Source: CAYMLL01 sp964390645 (GTDB lineage: Bacteria > Planctomycetota > UBA8108). Taken from it: a stretch of 18,450 nt of DNA. This document shows, in pieces, positions 1-8,496 of this stretch (its first letter is position 1; the number at the start of each line of letters is the position of its first letter). The DNA lies in NCBI GenBank assembly GCA_964390645.1, contig CAYMLL010000145.1, positions 1 to 18,450 of the forward strand, in the 5' to 3' direction. The position numbers and the translations under genes are program-made. The notes beneath the pieces were generated by a model, which saw nothing but the letters and a program-made list of their open reading frames with translations, made no database searches and was not told the DNA's origin.

Positions 1-657
1 GGGCGGCCGGGTCCACGCCCGGGGGGGTGAAGACGGGCCATTCGGGACCGGCCGGGGCCGGGAGCGCCGGGCCGCGACCCCGGCGCATCGTAGCTGGCGC
101 GCGCGCGACAGCTACGATGCGCGCGGGCGGTTGAGGTGTTGACTTTGCAGGGAGAGACGCAGACCCTGAGGGCGCGTCGGTTGACCAGGATTCTGCGCCG
201 GCTCGGGTGAGAGGTCGCTCGAACGTCAGGAACTGTCGTCGAGGGCTCTCCACCGGAATCGACCCGGGGCGACCCTTCCTGTCTGGTCAAGGTCACGCGC
301 CCGGAGATGGTGGAACCACGAGGTGAAGAGGTGAAGTGGACGGGCCAGAGATGGAACGCGTGGACACGATGGCTCTTCATCACGCAGGCAATTGGCTGAT
401 CGCGCCAGGCGCAAGCTGCGTTCCCTGACTGAAGAGCTACTCGTTGCGAACATACGGAATCACGGCGCTGCTTCGCCGGCCCCGGCAGCGGTCGGGCCTT
501 CAGAGGCGGCTGACGGGGGCAGGACAGAGGAGGGAACACCCGTCCTGTCCACCGCTTCCGGTGGTGGCCTGGCCTGCGCTGCAGCCGTCGCGAGCCTGGA
601 TGGATCGCTGTGGTCGCGAGGATCCGACTCCGTTTCCTTCTCCCTGAGAATACCGCA
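1..657. other. Non-coding or unassigned left flank
   Basis: No convincing gene is visible in this 657-base stretch. Open frames exist on both strands but translate to low-complexity Ala/Pro/Arg-rich peptides with no recognisable domain. One minus-strand frame, reading from an ATG at 86-88 off the left edge, gives a short peptide containing WPVFTPPGVDPAA. That could be the start of a truncated gene, but 29 codons are too few to call. The only clear structure is a perfect hairpin at 83-122. A TTGACT hexamer near 139 has no matching -10 box at normal spacing, so I do not call a promoter for the gene starting at 658. Confidence 0.5.
83..122. repeat. Perfect 14-bp inverted repeat (hairpin)
   Basis: The left arm GCGCATCGTAGCTG (83-96) is the exact reverse complement of the right arm CAGCTACGATGCGC (109-122). 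The 12-base loop is almost purely alternating GC. No T-tract follows on either strand, so it is not a classical intrinsic terminator. It could be a U-tract-less terminator for a gene to the left, an operator, or a structured leader. The arms are seen directly; the role is unknown. Confidence 0.7.
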
Positions 658-3600
658 ATGAACACTCCACGGCTGATTGTCCCGATCTTCTTCACGTCCG
701 GCGCGCTGGCTCTCGGGTACCAGGTGCTGTGGAGCAAGATGCTGCTCGGGTTCATAGGAGTCAGCGCCTGGTCCTACTCGATTGTGCTGGCGTCGTTCAT
801 GGCGGGGCTGGCGATCGGCAGCGTCGTGTTCGGTAGGCTGTCCGACCGCATCTCCAACTCTCTGAAGCTCTTCGCCTATCTGGAGCTCGGCGTCGGGTTG
901 TACGCCATCGCCTATCCCGGGCTGTCTGAAGTGGTGTCGAGCGTCTATTCCGGTTGGGTTCATTTCACCCCGGAGACGGCGAGCGCGTCGCAGCTGACCG
1001 GGATATGGTTCAAGGTGATCGCGTCGGTCATCCTCCTGCTCCCGCCTACAATTCTGATGGGCGGCACATATCCTGCGCTTGTCAGGTACTGCACATCGGT
1101 CAGGGAATCGCTGGGACACAATGTATCCAGGCTCTATGCCATCAACGCGCTGGGTGCGGTGGCGGGCTCACTGGGCATGGCGTTCGGCGTGCTGCCATGG
1201 CTGGGCCTGACAGGGAGCTTGATGCTGCTTGCCCTCTGCAACGGCCTGGTGGCGGTCATGGCGCTGGCACTGTCCGCGAGGGGCTCCGCTGATGCGTACT
1301 CTCCCGTGGCCCGGACGGGGACAGGTGCAGAAGAGCCGAGATCCGCGGCGCTGCGCAAGGGCCACGTCCTGATCCTGATCGCAGGTGTGATGTCGTTCAG
1401 CTACGAGATCGGCTGGACGCGGTTCTTCGGTCTGGTGCTCGGGTCGAGCACCTATTCGTTCGCGGTGATGCTGGCGGCCTTCATCAGCGGGATCTCGATC
1501 GGCAGCTACCTGCTGGTGAAATACCGGGACCGCGTCATCTCTCCGGGCGCGTGGTTCGGGTGGTCGCAGCTGCTCGCCGGCGCGCTCGTGCTGCTGCCCA
1601 TCCCTCTCTACGATTACATACCCTGGGTATTCGCGAAGTTCGGCAGCACGCTGTCGTTCAGCGGTGAGGCTTATTTCATGTACGAGGCGGGGAAGATCAT
1701 CATCTGCTATCTGGTGATGTTGCCGCCCACCATACTCATCGGTATGGCCGTTCCGCTGATGATACAGTATTCGTCCTCCGGTCTTGACACGTGCGGCAAG
1801 ACCACCGGGCTCATCTATGCGTGGAACACGTGGGGGAACGTCCTGGGGGCGCTTCTGGCGGGGATGTTGCTGCTGTCCTTGCTGGGAATGGAGCAGCTGC
1901 TCCGGTGGACGGCGATCGTACACGTGGCGGTGGGAGTGACCGCGGTCTGGATGCTTCGCAGTGGCGTGGGCAGACAGAGTCGAGCAACGTTGTGGTCGGT
2001 TGCCGGGGGGACTGCTCTCGGTGCTGTCATCATCGTCATGCTGTACGGCAGCTGGGACCGCAACATGTTCAGGATGCTGCCGTTCAGACGCAAGCTGATC
2101 GCGGAGTCCTTCGACGAGCTGAAGGAGAAGCTCGAAGGGGACGAGGTGCCGATGTTCGCGGACGACCCGGCCGGGCACTTGATGATCGTGATTCGACCCG
2201 ACGGCACAACGGGCCTCTACGTGAACGGAAAGCCGGACGCCAGCTCCGGCGGCGACATGCCGACGCAGCTGCTCTCGAGCCACGTTCCTCTCATTCTCCA
2301 TCCTTCGCCCAGGGACGTGTGCGTGGTCGGCTTCGGCAGCGGCGTCAGCGCCGGCGCGGCCCTGGCGCACCCGGTGGACCGTGTCGACGCGGTCGACATC
2401 CTGCCGTCGATCCGTGAAGCGGCGGGGTACTTCAAGCCATGGAACGGCGACCCGTTCTCGGACGACCGTTTCAGGTTGATCGTCGACGACGCTCGCAACT
2501 ACCTCGCGTACACCACGCAGAAGTATGACGTGATCGTTGCGGAGCCGTCGAACCCGTGGGTGGCCGGCGTTGGTTCCATGTTCGCACGAGAGTACTACTT
2601 GCTCTCCCGCGACACTCTGCGGAAAAACGGGATGTACATGCAGTGGCTGCAGGGGTACGAGCTCGGGGACGACCTGCTGGTCTCTGTCCTGAGGACATTC
2701 CGGGACGTGTTCCCGTTCGTCTACATCTTCCAGGGCAGCGCGGCAGATTTTCTGCTGGTCGGCGCACTGTCCCCAGTCAAGGACGACTGGGCGGGTATGC
2801 AGGCGCGGATGGACGTGCCGGAGGTGAAGAAGCAGCTCTCCGACATCAGCATCCGGTCGTTGTCAGACTTCTTGTTTCTGCAGCGGTTCTCTCCGCTCAC
2901 CGTCGATTACCTGGCAGCGAGAGCCCGGCGCGTGAACACCGACGACAACCTCCTTCTGGAGTACAACGCGCCGTTTGACCTGTTCCAGAAGAAGTCACCG
3001 TCGTTGCCGGTGTCACTGGATGAACGCTTCTTCGCTCCGCCGTCGTTGCTCTGGAGAAGGTACATCGCGACTGGAGGCGATGTGGACAGGGGAACGGAAT
3101 TGATGGCGATGCTGCTGGACAAGCGGTTGTACCTGGATGGCCTGGCGGAGAGTTTCAGGGATGCTTACATGCGGCTGCACCCGGGCGGCATGTCGTCAAT
3201 ACCGGGTACTCTCGTCCGCAAGGCGCCGGAAGGATTCTGGGATCGCCCGGACGAGACACGTGAACGCTTGATGGGGCGGATAGGGTATCTGCTCGAAACG
3301 GGGTTGTACCGGGACGCGGCCCGTCTGGTGCAATCGGCATCGCGAAGCGTGCTCATCGAGTCCGCACTGTCATCGCGTGCGGGGGAGGCGTGGCTCGGGG
3401 CCGTGAAGGCCTGGCGGGGGAAGCAGAAGGTCGCCGCGGTGGAGAATGTGCTGCGTCTGCTGGAGGTCGACCTGCTGCTCGCCGCCGGACAGGTCCAGGC
3501 GGCAGCGAGGGTGATCAAGGCCCGGGTGTCGGATCTCGAGAAGATGCCGATGGACTACGCGGTACTTCGTGCGGGTTTCGGAGGGGACGTCGAGCTGCGC

Positions 3601-3690
3601 GGTCTGCTGTTGAAGAAGTATCGTGAGAGGAACCGTCCCGTCTGGGTCGATCGGCTGGGGGATATCGACGAGGGCAGACCTTTTCAGTAG
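658..3690 (+). CDS. Fused multi-TM / spermidine synthase-like membrane protein
   Basis: This 1010-residue protein has two halves. Residues 1 to about 465 form two blocks of hydrophobic helices. Each block opens with a repeat-like motif (SGALALGYQVLWSK near the start, FSYEIGWTRFFGL about 240 residues later), typical of the fused membrane/spermidine synthase family. Residues about 520-700 form a Rossmann methyltransferase-like domain: VCVVGFGSGVSAG (about 554) as the nucleotide-binding loop, an acidic strand end VDAVDI, the DDARNY segment, and the EPSNPW motif (about 629). VNTDDN (about 760) also fits the family. A helical tail of about 230 residues follows with no domain I can name. The family includes aminopropyltransferase-like proteins of largely unproven substrate, so true spermidine synthesis is not assured. 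The ATG at 658 was chosen over an upstream GTG at 610 because the first hydrophobic helix begins right after it; the ribosome-binding site is weak. It is monocistronic as far as can be seen. Codon third positions appear less GC-biased than in the neighbouring genes. Confidence 0.88.
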   Translation: MNTPRLIVPIFFTSGALALGYQVLWSKMLLGFIGVSAWSYSIVLASFMAGLAIGSVVFGRLSDRISNSLKLFAYLELGVGLYAIAYPGLSEVVSSVYSGWVHFTPETASASQLTGIWFKVIASVILLLPPTILMGGTYPALVRYCTSVRESLGHNVSRLYAINALGAVAGSLGMAFGVLPWLGLTGSLMLLALCNGLVAVMALALSARGSADAYSPVARTGTGAEEPRSAALRKGHVLILIAGVMSFSYEIGWTRFFGLVLGSSTYSFAVMLAAFISGISIGSYLLVKYRDRVISPGAWFGWSQLLAGALVLLPIPLYDYIPWVFAKFGSTLSFSGEAYFMYEAGKIIICYLVMLPPTILIGMAVPLMIQYSSSGLDTCGKTTGLIYAWNTWGNVLGALLAGMLLLSLLGMEQLLRWTAIVHVAVGVTAVWMLRSGVGRQSRATLWSVAGGTALGAVIIVMLYGSWDRNMFRMLPFRRKLIAESFDELKEKLEGDEVPMFADDPAGHLMIVIRPDGTTGLYVNGKPDASSGGDMPTQLLSSHVPLILHPSPRDVCVVGFGSGVSAGAALAHPVDRVDAVDILPSIREAAGYFKPWNGDPFSDDRFRLIVDDARNYLAYTTQKYDVIVAEPSNPWVAGVGSMFAREYYLLSRDTLRKNGMYMQWLQGYELGDDLLVSVLRTFRDVFPFVYIFQGSAADFLLVGALSPVKDDWAGMQARMDVPEVKKQLSDISIRSLSDFLFLQRFSPLTVDYLAARARRVNTDDNLLLEYNAPFDLFQKKSPSLPVSLDERFFAPPSLLWRRYIATGGDVDRGTELMAMLLDKRLYLDGLAESFRDAYMRLHPGGMSSIPGTLVRKAPEGFWDRPDETRERLMGRIGYLLETGLYRDAARLVQSASRSVLIESALSSRAGEAWLGAVKAWRGKQKVAAVENVLRLLEVDLLLAAGQVQAAARVIKARVSDLEKMPMDYAVLRAGFGGDVELRGLLLKKYRERNRPVWVDRLGDIDEGRPFQ

Positions 3691-3869
3691 CCGCCCGTCT
3701 CCGCCCGGTGGACCGCGGCGGTCGTCGCACGGGAGTCCCTTTTCGAGGCGCGTCCGGACCGGCGGCGATGTAGGCAGCGAACGCCGCCGGGGACGGGATG
3801 CCCGAGTCGACCGGTGGCCGGATGTCGCTCGTCAGACCTCGCGATCGTCCTGACGGGCGGCTCGGCGGA

Positions 3870-4490
3870 TCACGCTCGCCGTGCTGATTCGTCGACGCTC
3901 GACCTCGACGCGCTGCCGCGTCGCCGTCGCAGGACCGTGCCTCCTGCGAGAGCGAGCACGCCGGCCATCAAGGCCAGTCCGAGACCGCCTGCGGCAGGCA
4001 CCTGCCCGACCACACCTCCCGGAGGGTCGTCGCAGTCTCCGGAGCAGCTCGAGCAGCCGACGCCGTTCTCCAGCAGGTCCGCCAGAGGCACCTCCGCCAG
4101 TGCGCCGTCATCCTCGAAGAAGTTCTCGGCCCACCAGACCCAGGCCCAACCGCCCTGGTCGGCGGCGGTCTGCATCTCGTCGGTCCATTCGAACGTGATG
4201 GAGCCGTCGTCGTTGGCGACGGCGTCCTCATCGCCGAGGCAGAGCTCGTTCTCCTCCGGCCACCCGAAGCAGATCGGCTCGAACTCGTCCGGTTCCACCG
4301 GGCCCAGCGGCATCTGTTCGCCGTTGATGAACAGGGTCACGGTGACCGCGTCCCCCGGCTGCGGTTGAGCCGGGTCGATGGTCAGGCAATGGCACGGCTC
4401 GATCGGCCCCTCGCTCTGGCACTGAGCGTGGACGAACCCGGGCGCGAAAACGAGTGACAGAAGCGATATCCAGATCCCTTGAGCTTTCAC
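3870..4490 (-). CDS. Small acidic Cys-rich exported protein with C-terminal sorting-type anchor
   Basis: This 206-residue protein of unknown function is exported. Residues 1-22 are a signal peptide (hydrophobic core ISLLSLVFAPGF, likely cleavage after VHA). The mature part is acidic and has eight cysteines (24, 33, 35, 74, 84, 146, 149, 153), which suggests disulfides, and is rich in Trp around 114-120 (GGWAWVWW). Residues 164-191 form a tripartite tail: a VPAAGG motif, one hydrophobic helix, then RRRR. This layout resembles PEP-CTERM/IPTL-CTERM-type sorting signals handled by exosortase-like enzymes, although the motif itself is not canonical. An extra 15 polar residues follow the Arg cluster, which is unusual. 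The GTG start is supported by AAGGGAG seven bases upstream. The gene converges with the membrane protein ending at 3690 and points away from the LamG gene. No homologous domain is recognised for the mature region; residues 36-100 may be a beta-sandwich. Confidence 0.8.
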   Translation of the reverse strand: MKAQGIWISLLSLVFAPGFVHAQCQSEGPIEPCHCLTIDPAQPQPGDAVTVTLFINGEQMPLGPVEPDEFEPICFGWPEENELCLGDEDAVANDDGSITFEWTDEMQTAADQGGWAWVWWAENFFEDDGALAEVPLADLLENGVGCSSCSGDCDDPPGGVVGQVPAAGGLGLALMAGVLALAGGTVLRRRRGSASRSSVDESARRA

Positions 4491-4497
4491 GTCGAGA

Positions 4498-4504
4498 CTC
4501 CCTT
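4498..4504 (-). promoter_or_regulatory. Ribosome-binding site supporting a GTG start
   Basis: The minus strand reads AAGGGAG seven bases before the GTG at 4490-4488. It supports the non-ATG start of the small exported protein, whose signal peptide begins immediately at that codon. Confidence 0.7.
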
Positions 4505-4653
4505 CGCTTTCGAACGGGCGCCAGACAGGGGCTGCCTCGAAGCGTCAACCCCGCCTGGAGCTCGTACCCGCCAGATTTCCTGAACCCAACACCGTCATGC
4601 TAAGAACGGCGCCCATGGGGATCAAGCGGTTTTCGCGATGGATGGCGGCGCTT

Positions 4654-4956
4654 TCAGAGCATCCCGATCGGACGGTGCGGTGAGCCCATCCTCCTGGTCA
4701 CCGCCGGCGGCGCGCCGGTCACCAGGACCTCGCGGTGTCCGCGCCGCGCGCCCTCCTCGCGGATCGTCTCGAGGTCGAGATGGTCGGATACGAGCCCGCC
4801 CGGCCCCCGGAGCAGCAGCAGCCGGACCGCTCGAGAGCAGGCCTCGACTCTCGACGGAATCCCTTCGCTGGCGCCGTCGCTACCGGGAATCGCCACGTCC
4901 TGCTCCTCGAGCCACGGCACGCAACGGACGTGGACTCCGGCGACGTCGCTCTCGTC
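4654..4956 (-). pseudogene. Cyclase-family (kynurenine formamidase-like) C-terminal remnant
   Basis: About 100 codons on the minus strand read like the last third of a cyclase-family protein (PF04199 type, usually 250-330 residues). Visible family features are the segment AGVHVRCVPWLEEQDVAI, then GSDGASEGIPSRVE, then HLDLETIREEGARRGHREVL, then a closing RMGSPHRPIGML followed by a TGA at 4654-4656. That ending matches the family's usual GGTGSPVNPIA-type C-terminus. Upstream in the same frame (to 5226) the sequence no longer resembles the family. The next frame holds RERYGYPRSEDEDAGE near 4980-5025, which could be the continuation across a frameshift. No frame supplies the metal-binding N-terminal half (an HxGTHxD-type motif). 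I read this as a degraded or truncated gene, with a sequencing frameshift as the alternative. It lies between the divergently transcribed small exported protein and the LamG gene. The stretches on each side (4505-4653 and 4957-5252) show nothing else. Confidence 0.6.
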
Positions 4957-5252
4957 GACGCTCCCCGGCATCCTCGTCCTCGGAGCGTGGGTAGCCGTAC
5001 CGCTCTCGTGGCCTCGGGATCGGCTCCACGCTGCGGGGCAGACCCTTCGGCGCTCGGGGGTGGTCCGTCGACAGCCGAGCGATCGAGTCGACTCCCACGA
5101 TCCTTCGGATCGGAGCACCGGAGCCCGAGAAAAACATGCGAGCGTCCAGTGGCGAGGGGGTATGCTGACTCCGGTTGGGATGATGAGGAGCCGGGGAATC
5201 GGGTGGCTCTTCCCGAGTGGCCGCATCTCGAGGCTCGAGTGCGGATAACGGC

Positions 5253-5259
5253 AAGGAGG
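5253..5259 (+). promoter_or_regulatory. Strong ribosome-binding site fixing the LamG gene start
   Basis: AAGGAGG lies nine bases before the ATG at 5269. It decides the start of the large LamG protein. The long open frame that runs through the LamG domains has no plausible start of its own before the gap, whereas this ATG opens a clean signal peptide. Confidence 0.8.
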
Positions 5260-5268
5260 GTACTGCCG

Positions 5269-8200
5269 ATGTCGTGGCCGAAGCTTCTCGGAACGCTCGG
5301 GCGGCTCGTGGTGGCTGTTTCCGTCCTCTCGATGATCTCCCTCGCGAGAGCTCAGGATCCGATCNNNNNNNNNNGCCGGGCGGTGGTGGCAGCATCGAGA
5401 CGCACCTCGCCGCGACCGCGGCGGACGCCGCGGGGACGAGCGCCGGCACCCTGGTCAACATGGACGAAGGCGCGTGGGTCGCCGCGCGCGTCGGCGCCGG
5501 CGCCTTGCGGTTCGACGGGGAGGATGACCACGTCGAGATCGCCGATCCGGGGCTCTTCAGCACTGTCGACAGCTTCACGTGGACCGCGTGGATCAAGGTC
5601 GACGAGCCCGGAGCCAACGGTGGGATCATCTCGAAGTCTCCGGTCGACGAGTGGACCTTCGGATCGAAGGGGCTCTTCGTCGGACCGGACGGGGAGCGGG
5701 ACTCCGGACAGCTGGCCTTCGACGTCGGCTGGATCGGCGCGCTCGTGTCGGAGCGGTCGGTGGACGACGGACGCTGGCATCACGTGGCGGTCTCCGTCGC
5801 GTTCAACACCGGTCTCGGCGGCACCGGCGACTTCACCCAGCTCTTCATCGACGGCGAGCCGGACGCCTTCCGCGACGACTGGGACCTGGACACCCCGATC
5901 GCGCCGCAGGAGCTCGTGGACGAGGGGGAGGACACGACCCCCGAGGCAGAGGGGCCGGTGAAGATCGGCCTCGCGTCCGAGACCTTTCCGTGTGAAGAGG
6001 TCGGACCTTGCAGCTTCCTCGGGACGATCGACGACGTGCGGATCTACGACAGTGCGCTCAGCGACGATGCCATCCGGCAGCTCGTCGTCGACGCGACGGA
6101 TTGCGACGGTCCCGACACGCACTGCACGGGCGTCACCGTCCGTGGTCCCGGCGACTCGAATCAGTCGGGTATCTGGACCGTGACGGTCGAGGGGAGCGAC
6201 GACGACAACGACGGCGATCTCGTCTACACGATCTCCGCCGAGCGCGAGGCCGATCCGCCGATCGTCAGGACCCAGGTCGGGGACGGAGTCTTCGAGATCC
6301 GCCTGCGATCGGGTACGTGGACGATCGGCGCGACGGTCGACGACGAGCCGCTCTGCGCGGAGCCCGCGGACGACAGCATCTGCGAGACCGATCCCTTCGA
6401 GGTCGTCCGGGCTCCCGAGCTGACGATCGGACACTGGTGCTTCAACGAGGCGTCCGGGGAGACGGCGGCCGATCGCGTCGACGGGAACGACGGCACGCTG
6501 ACGAACATGGACCACAGCGCGTGGGTGGTCGGTCCGGCGGGCGAGGCCGACAGCGCGCTGCACTTCGACGGTGAGGACGACGTCGTCGTCATCGCGGACC
6601 CGGACCACTTCGCGCTGCACGAGGGGTTCACCTGGTCGGCGTCGATCAAGACCACCTCCGACGGAACCATCCTGGCCAAGTCGAACCCCGACGACGAGTG
6701 GTCCTACGGCGCGCACGCGCTCTTCGTGCGGGAGGGCCTTCTCGTGTTCGACGTCGGGTGGGTCGGCGACATGGAGTCGGTGCGGGACGTCAACGACGGC
6801 AGCTGGCACCACGTCGCGATCACGGCGGACTACAACGTCGACGGCTTCAGCGAAGACGTGAATCTCTACGTCGACGGCGAGCTCGACTCCTCGCTCCTCT
6901 GGGACATCGAGGAGCAGGGCTCCCCGGAAGGCCCCCTTCACGTCGGTCGCGGCAGCCTCGACTTCCCGGAAGAGACGCAGTTCCAGGGAGCGATCGACAA
7001 CGTCCAGGTCTGGAACTACGCGCTCAGCGCGGACGAGATCCTCGAGGTCTTCGAGGAGCCCGACTTCGGCTGCGATCCGGCACAGATCGACTGCCCTTCT
7101 GCCAACGACCCGGATTTTGCCGACACGCACTGCCGTGGAATCGAGGCCGTCGGGCCCGACGACACCGAGCTCGCCGGAGTCTGGACGCTGACCGTCGATG
7201 CGACGGACGACAGCGGAACTCCCCCCGAGGAGCTCATCTACGAGCTCACCGCGCAGAAGGAGACCGACCCGCCGAGCGCGCCGATCGTCCGCCGGCAGGT
7301 CGCAGAGAGCGTCTTCGAGATTCGCCTGACGCCGGGGCTGTGGAGCTTCTCCGCGGCGATGGACGACGACTCGCTCTGCGAGGACCGCGCCGATGACGCG
7401 GTGTGCACACTGGCGGGAGTCGAGGTGCTCCGTCCCGAGGGTGGCGACGCGGGAGGGCACTGGTGTCTCGAGGACGAGGAGGGCGAAATCGCCGGCGAGC
7501 GACTGGCGTCGAACGACGGCACCTTGATGAACTACGAGGACCCCGACGATGCCTGGGTCGCCGGTGAGGTCACCGACATCGCTCTGAGCTTCGATGGCAT
7601 CGACGACCATGTCATCGTCGAGAACTCCGAGGCCTTCGACATCCACTTCGCCGATCACTCGTGGAGCCTCTGGTTCCGCACGGAGATGGACGGCGGGCTG
7701 ATGGCGAAGGGCCCCACCGACACCGACTGGGACGACCCGGATCACCGTGGCGGACGGGCGCTCTTCATCAACGGCGGATCTCTGACCGTCGATGTCGGCT
7801 GGGTCGGCGCGATCGGAGGCGCCACCTTCGTGTCCGACGACGCCTGGCATCACGCCGTGATGACCGTCGAGATGGACACCGTCGGCACGAACGACACGAT
7901 CAGGATCTACGTCGACGGAGTCCTCGACGCGGTCAGCGAAGAGCTCGACATCGGCACGCAGATCCCGAACGCGGTCGGCGACTTGAAGTTCGGCTGGACC
8001 GGCGAGTTCGAGGACGCTCCGATGCAGTACCTCACCGGAGAGCTCGACGATGTCCGCTTCTTCGACGTCGCGCTCGACGAGGACGAGGTGCTCGATCTCT
8101 TCGACGATCCCGGCGGCGACTGCGACGAGCCTCCTCCCGACCCGAGGCCGACCTTCGTGCGGGGTGACAGCAACTCCAGCGGCGTGGTCGATCTCACCGA

Positions 8201-8456
8201 CGGCGTCAACACGCTCAACTTCCTCTTCCTCGGCGGACCTCCTCCGGCCTGTGTCGACTCCGCCGATGCGGACGACAGCGGCGCGCTCGCGATCACCGAC
8301 GCGGTCCTGACTTTCGGGTACCTGTTCCTCGGCGACCGTCCGCCGGCGCCGCCGACACCCGGAGCCACGGTGTACTCGAGCGAGGACTGCGGCGTCGATC
8401 CGCAAGTCGAGACTCCCGACCTTGGCTGCGCGATGGAGGCGGAGGTCTGCGGGTAG
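5269..8456 (+). CDS. Secreted triple-LamG protein with dockerin-like tail (interrupted by assembly gap)
   Basis: The protein starts at 5269 with a signal peptide (hydrophobic core LVVAVSVLSMISLA, likely cleavage after ARA before QDP). Ten N follow at 5365-5374, and the coding frame resumes in a different phase at 5376. After a Gly-rich linker come LamG/concanavalin-like domain 1 (about 5400-6090), unrecognised module A (about 6099-6420), LamG 2 (about 6424-7065), module B (about 7110-7435), LamG 3 (about 7440-8110), and a C-terminal pair of calcium-loop motifs (DSNSSGVVDLTD, then DADDSGALAITD) with NFLFLGG and GYLFLGD helices. All three LamG domains share an FDG(E/I)DDH/V core, a DVGW(V/I)G strand and a WHH(V/A) strand, so they arose by internal duplication. 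The protein is very Asp/Glu-rich. LamG domains commonly bind glycans or proteins, so an extracellular binding or structural role is likely; no catalytic domain is seen. The CotH gene follows 40 bases later. Because of the gap the assembled frame is not continuous and the true length is unknown. Confidence 0.85.
5365..5374. other. Assembly gap (ten N)
   Basis: Ten undetermined bases interrupt the LamG gene between its signal peptide and first LamG domain. The codon phase before the gap (last full codon 5362-5364) and after it (first codon 5376) disagree for a ten-base gap. A coherent reading frame needs a gap whose length leaves remainder 2 when divided by 3, so ten N is most likely a placeholder. 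The missing part probably includes the start of LamG 1, since the GHWC segment seen in LamG 2 and 3 is absent from domain 1. Confidence 0.9.
6099..6420 (+). repeat. Inter-LamG module, copy A
   Basis: This is the first of two related protein modules of about 110 residues between LamG domains. Landmarks in order are DTHCTG, GP-D, SGIWTVTV, a DD-rich turn, LVYTISAERE, DPP, RTQV, VFEIRL, GTW, VDDEPLC and ADDSIC. Three spaced cysteines are kept in both copies. It looks like a beta-rich fold, but I do not recognise the family. Confidence 0.7.
7107..7435 (+). repeat. Inter-LamG module, copy B
   Basis: This is the second copy of the module, between LamG 2 and LamG 3, with DTHCRG, AGVWTLTV, LIYELTAQKE, DPP, RRQV, VFEIRL, GLW, MDDDSLC and ADDAVC in the same order. 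By eye about half the residues match copy A. The DTHC motifs of the two copies are exactly 1008 bases apart (6114 and 7122), so LamG plus module was duplicated as a unit. Confidence 0.7.
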
Positions 8457-8496
8457 TGCGGTGGAGTCGAAGCGAGCCTCGGGAGTCTTCGGTGTC

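Noticed and set aside
2..88. Possible truncated minus-strand gene running off the left edge
   Set aside because: The peptide (containing WPVFTPPGVDPAA) looks protein-like but is only 29 codons, and its ATG lies inside the hairpin arm; too little to call.
392..661. Plus-strand open frame whose TGA overlaps the ATG of the membrane protein gene
   Set aside because: The ATGA overlap suggested translational coupling, but the start is TTG without a ribosome-binding site and the product is low-complexity Ala/Ser/Gly with no motif.
3828..3857. CGTCAG/CTGACG inverted repeat between the convergent genes
   Set aside because: A 6-bp stem with a 14-base loop and no T-tract is not distinguishable from chance in GC-rich DNA.
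4540..4640. TTGATC and TAGCAT hexamers spaced 17 bases on the minus strand upstream of the small exported protein
   Set aside because: Only four of six bases match in each box and the leader would be about 100 bases; chance matches of this quality are common.
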